DNA from: an uncultured Pelagibacteraceae bacterium
GTDB lineage: Bacteria; Pseudomonadota; Alphaproteobacteria; Pelagibacterales; Pelagibacteraceae
Length of the DNA: 64,000 bases
NCBI GenBank assembly: GCA_902622545.1
Contig: CACNQD010000001.1
Coordinates: 62,001 to 126,000, forward strand
Direction of reading: 5' to 3'
Part shown: positions 1 to 8,133 of the stretch, in pieces
How positions within the stretch are numbered: the first letter of the stretch is position 1
Layout of the letters: every line of letters starts with the position of its first letter
Position numbers and translations under genes: made by a program
The notes under the pieces: generated by a model
Told to the model about the DNA's origin: nothing
Databases searched by the model: none
What the model saw: the letters and a program-made list of their open reading frames with translations, nothing else

Positions 1-2
1 AC

Positions 3-2231
3 TCAGATGCAAACACTATTGCTGTTGCAAACAGAATTAAGAAAAAAATAGAACAAATTAAACCCAGTTTGCCAGATGGAACAAAATTAGAAGTTTCTTT
101 TGATAGGAGTAATTACATTTCAAGTGCAATTAAAGAGGTTTATAAAACACTTTTTGTAGCCTTAATACTTGTATCATTTATAATTTATTCTTTTTTAGGT
201 AATTTTAGGTCATTAATAGTACCTCTTGTTGCTTTGCCCGTTTCACTAATTTCTACGTTTCTAGCAATATATTTTTTCGATTTCTCAATAAATCTTTTCA
301 CACTAATGGCGCTAGTACTTGCAATTGGAATTGTAGTAGATGACGCCATAGTAATGTTAGAGAATATTGTAAGAAGAATTGAGCTTGGAGAGTCACCATT
401 AGTTGCGGCTTACAAGGGCTCTAAACAAGTTTCATTTGCAATTATTGCAACAACATTAGTTCTTGTAGCTGTTTTTATTCCTCTAATTTTTGTTAAGGGA
501 TTATCAAGTGTTCTTTATATGGAAACTGCCGTTACCTTAAGCTTTGCAGTGATAATTTCTAGTTTTGTAGCTTTATCCCTAAGCCCTATGCTAGCAAGTA
601 AGGTCCTAGGGCAAAATGATAAAAAAAATAAATTAACTCATAGTTTCGAAAAAAAACTGAAAGACTTTAAAATATTTTATAAGAACTCGCTTTCATACTG
701 GATCGATAAGAAAAAGACTGTAATATTTTTTTTGTTTTCTGTATTAATATTAACAATAGCAGCATTTCTTTATGCTCCAAAACAACTAATTCCAAAAGAA
801 GATAGAGGGGCTTTTTTTGTAATTGTAAAAGCACCACAAAGTTCTGGCTTTGATTTTACATCAAATAAAGCTCAAGAAATTGAGGGATTTCTCCTCCCTA
901 AAATTGGCAAAGGTGAGTACAGAAGAGTGATATTAAGAGTACCTGGGTTTGGAAAAAGTAGTAAACAAGTAAACTCTGCATTCATAATCGCTTTACTAGA
1001 GAGTTGGGAAAAAAGAGATAGAAGTGGTCAAAAAATTATGATGGAGTCTTTTAAAGAAATTTCTAAAGTGCCTGGTGTTTTAGCTTTTCCAATAATGCCA
1101 CAAGGAATTAGAACTGGTGGTGTAGAAAAACCAATTCAATTTGTAATACAAGGAAATACTTATGAAGAATTAATAAAATGGAAAGAAATAATAAAATTGG
1201 AGGCAAGAAAAAATAAAAATCTTACTAATATTGAGGATGATTTTGAACTAAATAAACCAATTTTAAATGTAAAGATTGATCAAAAAAAAACCTCTGACTT
1301 AGGTATCTCAACTGTAGAGATAGGAAAAACTATTGAAACAATTTTTGGTTCAAAAAATGTTACTAACTTTACTAAAGACGGAAAAGAATATTCTATAATA
1401 TTGCAGGGTGATATATCCAATAGAAATGAGCCATCAAGTTTAAATAAAGTTTATGTAAGATCAAAAAATACTAATAAGCTTATTTCTCTTTCTAATTTAG
1501 TTACAATTGACGAGGAAGGCGCTGCTCCATTTTTATCGAGATATAATAGACAAAAAGCTGTGACAATATCTGCGAATATTATTGGTGATTACACATTAGT
1601 ATCAGCACTTAATTTTTTGGAAGATGTTGTAAAGAAGAATACCCCAGAGGCCAGAGTTGAATTCAAGGGTGAAAGTGAGCAAATAAAAGAAGTTAGTTAT
1701 CAAATATATTTAATATTTGTTTTAGCATTAATAACTGCTTATTTAGTAATGGCTGCCCAATTTGAAAGTTTCAAACATCCGTTAACCATCATGTTAACAG
1801 TTCCACTAGCTATCTTAGGTGGTTTGGTCGGTTTGTTATTAGTAGGAAGTTCAATAAATGTTTATAGTCAAATAGCATTAATTATTCTTATAGGTTTAGC
1901 CACAAAAAATGGGATATTGATTGTTGAATTTGCAAATCAATTAAGAGCCGAAGGAAAGAATATTAAAACAGCTGTTATGGAGTCAGCAAGCATAAGATTA
2001 AGACCAATATTAATGACATCATCCTCTACTATATTTGGAGTTTTGCCATTAATAATTAGCAGCGGTCCTGGCGAGGCAAGTAGATTAACTGTTGGTATAA
2101 CGATATTTGCAGGTATGTTTTTTTCAACGTTTTTTACCTTGTATGTGATACCAGTAATTTATTTGATAATTGGAAAAAATACTAAAAGTATTAATTATAT
2201 TGAGGAAAAATTAAATAAAGAGTTAAGTTAA
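3..2231 (+). CDS. RND-family efflux transporter, inner-membrane pump (5' end outside window)
   Basis: This is the C-terminal 742 codons of an AcrB/MexF-type RND pump, normally about 1,020-1,050 residues; the frame is open to the window edge, so the start and probably the membrane-fusion partner lie upstream. The protein would sit in the inner membrane and export hydrophobic compounds using the proton gradient. Visible hallmarks are the Asp-Asp pair in GIVVDDAIVMLEN (TM4) and the lysine in the TM10 motif GLATKNGILIVEFAN, the residues of the proton relay, so the pump looks functional. The periplasmic porter/docking part lies between the two membrane blocks. It converges with the lipoprotein gene on the other strand and their ends overlap by 4 bp. 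The substrate cannot be told from sequence. Confidence 0.93.
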   Translation, partial: SDANTIAVANRIKKKIEQIKPSLPDGTKLEVSFDRSNYISSAIKEVYKTLFVALILVSFIIYSFLGNFRSLIVPLVALPVSLISTFLAIYFFDFSINLFTLMALVLAIGIVVDDAIVMLENIVRRIELGESPLVAAYKGSKQVSFAIIATTLVLVAVFIPLIFVKGLSSVLYMETAVTLSFAVIISSFVALSLSPMLASKVLGQNDKKNKLTHSFEKKLKDFKIFYKNSLSYWIDKKKTVIFFLFSVLILTIAAFLYAPKQLIPKEDRGAFFVIVKAPQSSGFDFTSNKAQEIEGFLLPKIGKGEYRRVILRVPGFGKSSKQVNSAFIIALLESWEKRDRSGQKIMMESFKEISKVPGVLAFPIMPQGIRTGGVEKPIQFVIQGNTYEELIKWKEIIKLEARKNKNLTNIEDDFELNKPILNVKIDQKKTSDLGISTVEIGKTIETIFGSKNVTNFTKDGKEYSIILQGDISNRNEPSSLNKVYVRSKNTNKLISLSNLVTIDEEGAAPFLSRYNRQKAVTISANIIGDYTLVSALNFLEDVVKKNTPEARVEFKGESEQIKEVSYQIYLIFVLALITAYLVMAAQFESFKHPLTIMLTVPLAILGGLVGLLLVGSSINVYSQIALIILIGLATKNGILIVEFANQLRAEGKNIKTAVMESASIRLRPILMTSSSTIFGVLPLIISSGPGEASRLTVGITIFAGMFFSTFFTLYVIPVIYLIIGKNTKSINYIEEKLNKELS

Positions 2232-2824
2232 TAAATTATAAATTTCTTTCGACTTAATTTTTTTTTACACTTAATTAATTGTTTTTTATATATTTCAGAA
2301 TAACTTTTTACTTTTTTAGCTAAATTAATAACTTTTTTATTTTTTTTATAGTGTTTATAATTGCCCCACCCTTCATGGTAAGCAATGTATTGTCTAAAAG
2401 GATCTTCTTTCGAAATTTTTAATATTTTTGAGGATTTACTTGTATACCATCCTATAAAATCTACACTATCTTTAAACCTGTTTCTAATTGCTAGCGGATT
2501 GTTTGTTTCTTTTTTGTATTGTTTCCAGGTACCCTTAACTGCTTGAGAATATCCAAAAGAAGATGAAGGTCTTTTATAAGGAATTATTTTAAAAATCTTA
2601 TTTCTCTCAGGTTTAGCAAGCCAATCGAAATCAGACTCCATTTTAATTATTGCTAATTGTATATAAATTGGTGTACCCCATTTTTGCTCTGTTTTTTTTG
2701 AATGCTTATACCATAAATATCTTTCAGAAAATATTGAACAGCCGTCAGATGTGTTTTTTGGTATCGATGAGCAACTTATTAAAAAAAAGAAAAAAATTAT
2801 ACAAGTTTTTTTAATGTGAATCAC
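2228..2824 (-). CDS. Lipoprotein with transglycosylase (SLT-like) domain
   Basis: 198 residues with a GTG start. The N-terminus is a lipoprotein signal: lysines, a hydrophobic stretch and a lipobox ending at Cys18 (FLISC). The rest resembles the small alphaproteobacterial SLT family: Glu63 in KMESDFDWLAKP is the likely catalytic acid, followed by SSSFGYSQAVKGTW and AYHEGWGNY. The expected job is cleavage of peptidoglycan glycan strands to 1,6-anhydro-MurNAc products at the envelope. It lies 14 bp downstream of the secreted nuclease gene and is probably the last gene of a minus-strand group. Family membership is from remembered motif pattern; enzyme activity is inferred. Confidence 0.72.
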   Translation of the reverse strand: MIHIKKTCIIFFFFLISCSSIPKNTSDGCSIFSERYLWYKHSKKTEQKWGTPIYIQLAIIKMESDFDWLAKPERNKIFKIIPYKRPSSSFGYSQAVKGTWKQYKKETNNPLAIRNRFKDSVDFIGWYTSKSSKILKISKEDPFRQYIAYHEGWGNYKHYKKNKKVINLAKKVKSYSEIYKKQLIKCKKKLSRKKFIIY

Positions 2825-2838
2825 TTCAGAATTATAAT

Positions 2839-3357
2839 TTATTTATTTTTTTTTCTCCATTCCCATGGTTTATCAAATTGGCCTTTCCATAATCCCAATT
2901 TTTCTCTCTTAGCTTGTATTTCAGAACTAATGTATTTTTTTGAATACTTGGTGTAATTTAATGCTAACCCATTTTTAACCATCCAGTTGTTTAAATCTAT
3001 TTTTTTTTTATAACAAATTGCAATTAATCTTTTATAGCGATCGTACTTTTCACCTTTACATTTTATTTTATTTTTTGAAATAATTTTATCTAATCTCTCT
3101 TTTGCTACTAAACCACATTTGTATTTTTTATTTAAAGTAATAAAATTAAATTGTATCCAAGGTTTTTTGCAGTTTTGTTCAATTTCAGGTGCATCTATTC
3201 CTAATAATCGGATTTTTTTTTTATCTATAATTATTGTGTCACCATCAATAACTTTTGCAAATCCCTCAACCTCTAATGAATGAATAGGTTTTGAAATTAA
3301 AAAAAAAAAGATAATAAAACTATAAAAAGTCTTTTTTTGCAATTTGAAGTAGTTCAT
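2839..3357 (-). CDS. Secreted thermonuclease-like (SNase/TNase) nuclease
   Basis: 172 residues with an N-terminal hydrophobic signal peptide (about residues 10-27), so probably exported to the periplasm or outside. The SNase fold is recognised by VIDGDT (Asp38/Asp40, calcium ligands), RLLGIDAPEIEQ (Arg50, Asp55, Glu58) and the later arginine in YDRYKRL (around residue 107), matching the Arg/Glu/Arg catalytic set of staphylococcal nuclease. It would cut DNA or RNA, possibly as a phosphorus or nitrogen scavenging step. The first 13 codons overlap the end of the zeta-subunit gene by 38 bp in another frame; no other start would keep the signal peptide. Confidence 0.85.
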   Translation of the reverse strand: MNYFKLQKKTFYSFIIFFFLISKPIHSLEVEGFAKVIDGDTIIIDKKKIRLLGIDAPEIEQNCKKPWIQFNFITLNKKYKCGLVAKERLDKIISKNKIKCKGEKYDRYKRLIAICYKKKIDLNNWMVKNGLALNYTKYSKKYISSEIQAKREKLGLWKGQFDKPWEWRKKNK

Positions 3358-3628
3358 CTAATTTTTCTCTAACATCATTTTCTGAAATATTTTTGTCTTT
3401 TAAATCTTGGTATAATTTTTTAATTATATCTTCATCTCCTGGTTCGCTAAAATCAGATTTTATTACTTCTAATATATATTGTTCTTTTTCTTGATCTTTT
3501 TTTCCCAAAATTTCTGCAGCCCATTCACCTAAATATTTATTTCTTTTTGAATTTACTTTAAATTTAAGCTCTTCATCATGGGCAAACTTGTTTTCAAAAT
3601 TTTTTTTTCTATCTTCGAATGAACTCAT
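3320..3628 (-). CDS. ATP synthase F1 inhibitor, zeta subunit (DUF1476 family)
   Basis: 102 residues, highly charged and helical, with the family's opening SSFEDRKKNFENKFAHDEE and the central RNKYLGEWAAEILGK segment. In Paracoccus the homologue is the zeta subunit, which blocks F1-ATPase rotation in the hydrolysis direction. It fits the F1 operon carried elsewhere in this window (39503-44262), although it is not adjacent to it. It overlaps its upstream neighbour (VanZ-like) by 20 bp and its downstream neighbour (nuclease) by 38 bp, so translation of the three is probably coupled. The family call is strong; the inhibitory role is transferred from family knowledge. Confidence 0.85.
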   Translation of the reverse strand: MSSFEDRKKNFENKFAHDEELKFKVNSKRNKYLGEWAAEILGKKDQEKEQYILEVIKSDFSEPGDEDIIKKLYQDLKDKNISENDVREKLDELLQIAKKDFL

Positions 3629-4010
3629 AAATTTTCATTAATATATAAGAAATTATAACACCTGTTATGTTACCAATCAAATCCTCAAATTGAAAACTTC
3701 TATTTGGAATTACAAGGTGTGCTAGTTCTAGGATTATCGAAATAAAAAGTAAATATAAAAAAATGTAATTAAGTTTTTTTAAGTTATTTGAATAATTTAA
3801 AACAGCAATAAATGATAAAATTAAAAACGTATAAAGATGATTTGATGATAAAGATAAAAAATCTCCAGTTAATTGAGGCTGTGATTTTAAATTTCCATAT
3901 AGTATCCATCCAAGAATACTGCCTGGATATAAATATAGAATTATTATAGTAAAATTAGAAATTTTGAAAAATAAGTCTAAATATTTTCTAATATTTATCA
4001 TTATAAACAT
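3609..4010 (-). CDS. VanZ-like small membrane protein
   Basis: 133 residues with about four predicted membrane segments and a conserved polar block, ELAHLVIPNRSFQFEDLIGN, typical of the VanZ-like family in which a glutamate and an FxxxDxxxN pattern are kept between the last two helices. The molecular function in proteobacteria is unknown; the family name comes from a teicoplanin-resistance accessory gene and should not be read as antibiotic resistance here. Start may be Met1 or Met4 (9 bp apart). It is divergent from gpmA with a gap of 38 bp and overlaps the zeta-subunit gene at its 3' end. Confidence 0.68.
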   Translation of the reverse strand: MFIMINIRKYLDLFFKISNFTIIILYLYPGSILGWILYGNLKSQPQLTGDFLSLSSNHLYTFLILSFIAVLNYSNNLKKLNYIFLYLLFISIILELAHLVIPNRSFQFEDLIGNITGVIISYILMKIYEFIRR

Positions 4011-4048
4011 TTATTTAATTGTAATTTTAAGTTATCAAACATGTATAA

Positions 4049-4771
4049 ATGGTGCACTTTGTATTAATAAGACATGGACAGAGCGAATGGAATAGTCAAA
4101 ATAAGTTCACTGGATGGGTTGATATAGATTTATCTGATAAAGGTAAAAAAGAGGCAAAAACTGCCGGTGAATTAATTATTAACGAAAATCTTAAGTTCGA
4201 TTACTATTTTTCCTCTTTTCAAAAAAGAGCTATCAATACATTAAAGTTAATTCAACTAACTATGGGAATTAAAAATATAAAATTTGAAGAGGCTTGGCAA
4301 CTGAATGAAAGACATTATGGAGCTTTAACTGGCTTAAATAAAGAGGAAATGAAAAAAAAACTTGGAGAAAAAAAAATACATGAATTTAGAAGATCATGGA
4401 GTTTAAAGCCTGAAAATTTAGATAAAAATAATGTTTATCATCCATTGAATATAGATAAATACAAAAACATTCCAAAAAAAAATATTCCTGATACTGAGTC
4501 TTTAGAGGACACATATAATCGAGTTATCCCATATTTTGAAAGTAAAATATTAAAACTACTAAAATTGGAAAAAAGGATATTGGTTGCTGCGCATGGAAAT
4601 TCTATAAGAGCTTTATGTAAATATTTATTTAAAATAAGTAATGAAGATATTTCAAATTTAGAAATACCTACTGGCAATCCACTGGTTATAGATTTTGATA
4701 AAAGTTTAAAGGTAATCAAGGCAAGATATCTTGACAAGGCAAGAGCTAAAAAATTATTATTTAGTAATTAA
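4049..4771 (+). CDS. gpmA: 2,3-bisphosphoglycerate-dependent phosphoglycerate mutase
   Basis: 240 residues, close to the usual 230-250. It interconverts 3- and 2-phosphoglycerate in the cytoplasm during glycolysis and gluconeogenesis. The phosphohistidine motif RHG is at residues 8-10 (His9), followed by SEWN and the family block KFTGWVDIDLSDKG; the second catalytic histidine is in AAHGNSIRAL near the C-terminus, and ERHYGALTG carries the acid. The start is fixed by the closeness of the RHG motif to the N-terminus; no Shine-Dalgarno sequence is seen, and a TATAAA lies across the start codon. It converges with murU, overlapping it by 15 bp. Confidence 0.95.
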   Translation: MVHFVLIRHGQSEWNSQNKFTGWVDIDLSDKGKKEAKTAGELIINENLKFDYYFSSFQKRAINTLKLIQLTMGIKNIKFEEAWQLNERHYGALTGLNKEEMKKKLGEKKIHEFRRSWSLKPENLDKNNVYHPLNIDKYKNIPKKNIPDTESLEDTYNRVIPYFESKILKLLKLEKRILVAAHGNSIRALCKYLFKISNEDISNLEIPTGNPLVIDFDKSLKVIKARYLDKARAKKLLFSN

Positions 4772-5449
4772 TTTTTTATAAATTTTAATATCAGTTATGT
4801 GTTTAAATTTAATTTTACTTTCATAACCGTATAAATTTTTATCCATTAACAATTTGTTCCAGATTAACGAAATAGGAAAAATTTTTTTTTTTATATTACT
4901 AAATAGATCTCTGTTGATTATTTGACAGCCTGTGAATATGTATTCTTTTTTTGAATTATATGTAAGAATATTTTTTTTCATTGAAAAATCACCACTTAGT
5001 CTTTTATCAAAACTTCTTTTTTTTTTAACTACGAGAAGCATGTTTGGGGCTTTTTTAGAAAAATATAAATTTTTCATTTTAATTATTTCGATTGAATGCT
5101 TTTTGGTCCAAATTGTATCTGGGTTTAAAACCAAGAAATTTTTATCATTAGAAGATTTTACAATATTCAAAATACCCCCTCCTGTGTTCAAAATTTTTCT
5201 TTTTTCTTCAAACACTTTAATTTTTTTTGATAATTTCTTTTCTAAAATAAATTTTTTTATTTGTTGACTTAAATGATGAGAATTTAAGAAAATATTATTT
5301 ATGTTTAATTTAAATAATAACTCTATTGTATTTTCTAGAAGAGACTTATTGCCAATTTTTAAGAGGGGTTTTGGCACTTTATTTGTAAGTGGCTTTAATC
5401 TTTTACCAAAACCTGCACACATAATTATAGCTGAGTTTAATTTTTTCAT
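4757..5449 (-). CDS. murU: Nucleotidyltransferase, probable N-acetylmuramate-1-phosphate uridylyltransferase
   Basis: 230-residue sugar-phosphate nucleotidyltransferase with the nucleotide-binding signature IIMCAGFGKRLKPLT (residues 8-22), KVPKPLL and the metal-site aspartate in LVLNPDTIW. General family members activate sugar phosphates as UDP or GDP forms. The specific call MurU (MurNAc-1-P to UDP-MurNAc) rests on its position next to an AmgK-like sugar kinase and tsaE, an order shared with many alphaproteobacteria. It follows the kinase gene by 5 bp and ends the chvI-to-murU minus-strand run. A mannose-1-phosphate guanylyltransferase role is the alternative. Confidence 0.75.
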   Translation of the reverse strand: MKKLNSAIIMCAGFGKRLKPLTNKVPKPLLKIGNKSLLENTIELLFKLNINNIFLNSHHLSQQIKKFILEKKLSKKIKVFEEKRKILNTGGGILNIVKSSNDKNFLVLNPDTIWTKKHSIEIIKMKNLYFSKKAPNMLLVVKKKRSFDKRLSGDFSMKKNILTYNSKKEYIFTGCQIINRDLFSNIKKKIFPISLIWNKLLMDKNLYGYESKIKFKHITDIKIYKKLITK

Positions 5450-5454
5450 CTTTT

Positions 5455-6360
5455 CTACTTTTTGTTATTTAAGCAAGAAACTAACTCATCAAAAATGTTA
5501 TTGCCACTTGTTCTAAGTTTAATTAATTTCCATGTATAGGGTATTAATTTCAGATAATTATTTTTCTTATCTCTTTTTGCAAGTCTTGTGAAAATTCCTA
5601 AAATTTTTAGATTTCTCAAAACAGAAAGTATTAAAAAGTCATTTTGAAAAGATTTTCTATCTAGTATTTTACTTTTTTGTAAAAAATATGAATAAATATT
5701 TTTTTTTAATAGGTTTGATGAATTATACCTTACATCATCTATTAATGAAGCCAAATCATATGCTGGGTTACCAATAACAGCATCCTGGCTATCTATCAAA
5801 TATATTTTTTTATTTTTATACATCATGTTAGAGACATGAAAATCTCTATGAACAAAGGTGTTATTTGGTAATTTTATTTTTTTTATTAAGGCATTTATAA
5901 TTTTTCTAATTTTTTTTTTTTTATAAGGTTTGGCCAATTTTTTATTATAGTAAGGTGTGTACCATTTGTTAAATAAATCCGCCTCATTATATAAATCTTT
6001 GTAATTATACTTTTTCATACAATATTGTTTTCCATTTAAGTTTATGGTTTTTGTATTTTTTATTTTTTTGAACTTAATGAGTATATCAATTATTTTTTTA
6101 TAAATTTTATATCTATTATTTTTTGTTAGAATATTTTTCACGCTTTTTTTTCCTAGATCAGTAATCTGTATAGAGCTTTTATCATAATTATTTTTTATAA
6201 GTTTTGGAGCGTGTATTTTATGATTATTCAATATTTTATTAATGCAGTCATATACTAAAAGATTCTTATATTTATTTTTTTTTGAATAGACTAATATAGA
6301 GTTTTTTGACCTGTAGAATTTTCTATCTGATGCATCGCCCTTAATTTTTTTAAAATTCAT
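5455..6360 (-). CDS. amgK: Aminoglycoside-phosphotransferase-fold sugar kinase, probable AmgK
   Basis: 301 residues from the ATG at 6360; this start puts the conserved GDASDRKFYR block at residues 8-17, while an upstream in-frame ATG at 6408 would only add a weak extension inside tsaE. The kinase core is clear: Brenner motif HRDFHVSNMM (171-180) and metal-binding IDSQDAVIGNPAYDLA (from 189). In Pseudomonas the homologue phosphorylates the anomeric position of MurNAc or GlcNAc, feeding MurU in a recycling route that bypasses de novo UDP-MurNAc synthesis. The start overlaps the end of tsaE by 11 bp, indicating coupling. Substrate is inferred from context. Confidence 0.76.
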   Translation of the reverse strand: MNFKKIKGDASDRKFYRSKNSILVYSKKNKYKNLLVYDCINKILNNHKIHAPKLIKNNYDKSSIQITDLGKKSVKNILTKNNRYKIYKKIIDILIKFKKIKNTKTINLNGKQYCMKKYNYKDLYNEADLFNKWYTPYYNKKLAKPYKKKKIRKIINALIKKIKLPNNTFVHRDFHVSNMMYKNKKIYLIDSQDAVIGNPAYDLASLIDDVRYNSSNLLKKNIYSYFLQKSKILDRKSFQNDFLILSVLRNLKILGIFTRLAKRDKKNNYLKLIPYTWKLIKLRTSGNNIFDELVSCLNNKK

Positions 6361-6820
6361 AATTTTTACAATTTCCAAAAAGTTTAATTTTAACATCTCT
6401 ATTTTCAAAATTTTTTAAATATTTGAATTTTAACTCGATACGGTTTTTTGGTTTATATTTTATTTTTTCTGGCCATTCTATTAAAGAAATTACTCCATTA
6501 TCCTCAAACACACCAATATTATTCAATTCTTTGTAATTTTTTACTCTATAAAAATCATAATGTTGAATTAATTTTTGATTAGCCAGATATTCATACATTA
6601 AAGTAAATGTAGGACTTGGCACTTCAGTAATTTTTGAATTTGTTTTTCTTTGTAAATAATTTATAAAAAATCTAACAAATGTAGTCTTACCAACTCCAAG
6701 TTGACCATATAATAAAATTGTTTCTCCTGACTTTATTTTATTTGCAATCTTGCAAGCTAAATTTTTTAAAACTTTTAGATTTGAAACTTTTATAGAGCTA
6801 CCGTTAGTAGCGATAGGCAT
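6350..6820 (-). CDS. tsaE: tRNA threonylcarbamoyladenosine biosynthesis ATPase TsaE
   Basis: 156-residue P-loop ATPase with Walker [10 protein letters not shown] (39-47), [10 protein letters not shown] and the HYDFYR and IEWPEK blocks that mark TsaE (YjeE). It drives the TsaB-TsaD-TsaE machine that puts threonylcarbamoyl on adenosine 37 of ANN-decoding tRNAs. The gene start lies 17 bp inside the end of ahcY and its 3' end overlaps amgK, so translation is probably coupled along ahcY-tsaE-amgK-murU. The partners tsaB, tsaC and tsaD are not in this window. Confidence 0.93.
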   Translation of the reverse strand: MPIATNGSSIKVSNLKVLKNLACKIANKIKSGETILLYGQLGVGKTTFVRFFINYLQRKTNSKITEVPSPTFTLMYEYLANQKLIQHYDFYRVKNYKELNNIGVFEDNGVISLIEWPEKIKYKPKNRIELKFKYLKNFENRDVKIKLFGNCKNYEF

Positions 6821-8090
6821 CTGGTTTATAAGGTCCTTCTTGTTTTACGCTAATATAATCTGCTTGTTCTTTAGACAACTTAGTCAACTTGGCTCCAACT
6901 TTTTCTAAATGAAGCATAGCAACTTTTTCGTCTAGATGTTTTGGTAAAACATAAACTTTTTTTTCATATTTATCAGAATTATTCCATAATTCTATCTGAG
7001 CTGTAACTTGATTTGTAAATGAAGCACTCATAACAAAACTTGGGTGTCCAGTCGCGCATCCTAAATTTACTAATCTTCCCTCTGCAAGTAAAATTATTCT
7101 TTTTTTGCTAGGGAGTTCTATTTCATGTACCTGTGGTTTTATTTCATCCCACTTGTAATTTTTAAGCGCTTCAACCTGAATTTCATTATCAAAGTGACCA
7201 ATATTGCAAAGTATTGCTCTATCTTTCATGTCTCTCATGTGATCCGCTGTTATAATATCTTTATTCCCAGTGGCAGTCACAACTATGTCAGCATGCTTGA
7301 TCATGTCATCCATTAAGACTACTTCATAACCTTCCATAGCTGCTTGTAATGCACAAATTGGATCTGTTTCGGTTATCATTACTCTCGCACCAGCTTGTCT
7401 TAATGATGCGGCACTGCCTTTTCCTACATCCCCAAAACCAGCTACTATGGCTACTTTTCCTGACATCATTACATCTGTCGCTCTTTTGATACCATCTACT
7501 AAACTTTCCCTACAACCATATAAATTATCAAATTTTGATTTTGTAACGGAGTCATTAACGTTAATCGCCGGGACCAAAAGAGTTCCTTCGCTTTCCATTT
7601 TTTTTAAAGCTAAAACACCGGTTGTTGTCTCTTCTGACAATCCTTTAATATCTTTCATAAGATGTTTATAATCCTTATGCATTAAAGCTGTTAGATCTCC
7701 CCCATCATCTAAGATCATATTAGGTTTCCAATCTTTTTTTCCCTCAATAGTTTGTCTTACACACCACCAATATTCATCCTCAGTTTCACCTTTCCATGCA
7801 AAAACTGGAGTTCCGGATTTTGCGATGGCTGCGGCAGCGTGATCTTGAGTGGAAAATATATTACAAGAAGACCATCTGCACTCAGCACCAAGGTCAACTA
7901 AAGTTTCAATTAAGACTGCAGTTTGAATTGTCATATGCAAACATCCTAAAATTCTTGCGCCCTTTAATGGACTCTTACCCTTATATTCTTTTCGTAATGC
8001 CATTAAACCTGGCATTTCAGTCTCTGCGAGAGAAATTTCTTTCCTTCCAAAATCAGCTAAGTTGATATCTTTTACTTTATAATCAGTCAT
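6804..8090 (-). CDS. ahcY: S-adenosyl-L-homocysteine hydrolase
   Basis: 428 residues, a normal length. It splits S-adenosylhomocysteine into adenosine and homocysteine, closing the methyl cycle, using a tightly held NAD. Visible are the N-terminal substrate block ([21 protein letters not shown]), the NAD-binding Rossmann motif [10 protein letters not shown], and the C-terminal end KPDAYRY whose lysine and tyrosine belong to the dimer cofactor site. It sits 43 bp downstream of chvG, with no riboswitch-like structure in that gap, and overlaps tsaE at its 3' end. The linkage chvI-chvG-ahcY is an alphaproteobacterial arrangement. Confidence 0.97.
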   Translation of the reverse strand: MTDYKVKDINLADFGRKEISLAETEMPGLMALRKEYKGKSPLKGARILGCLHMTIQTAVLIETLVDLGAECRWSSCNIFSTQDHAAAAIAKSGTPVFAWKGETEDEYWWCVRQTIEGKKDWKPNMILDDGGDLTALMHKDYKHLMKDIKGLSEETTTGVLALKKMESEGTLLVPAINVNDSVTKSKFDNLYGCRESLVDGIKRATDVMMSGKVAIVAGFGDVGKGSAASLRQAGARVMITETDPICALQAAMEGYEVVLMDDMIKHADIVVTATGNKDIITADHMRDMKDRAILCNIGHFDNEIQVEALKNYKWDEIKPQVHEIELPSKKRIILLAEGRLVNLGCATGHPSFVMSASFTNQVTAQIELWNNSDKYEKKVYVLPKHLDEKVAMLHLEKVGAKLTKLSKEQADYISVKQEGPYKPDAYRY

Positions 8091-8133
8091 TTTTTTTTCT
8101 GCTTGTACATTAATTCAAAATTTATTCAACTAG

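Noticed and set aside
3609-4010. Glycopeptide resistance gene
   Set aside because: VanZ-like proteins are common small membrane proteins; there are no other van genes and Gram-negative cells do not need them for this.
6360-6408. Longer amgK start at 6408
   Set aside because: The extra 16 residues lie inside tsaE and are not family-like; the ATG at 6360 places the conserved GDASDR block correctly.
8091-8133. SAH or SAM riboswitch before ahcY
   Set aside because: The gap is 43 bases, lacks GC-containing stems and is inside the chvI-chvG-ahcY transcription unit.
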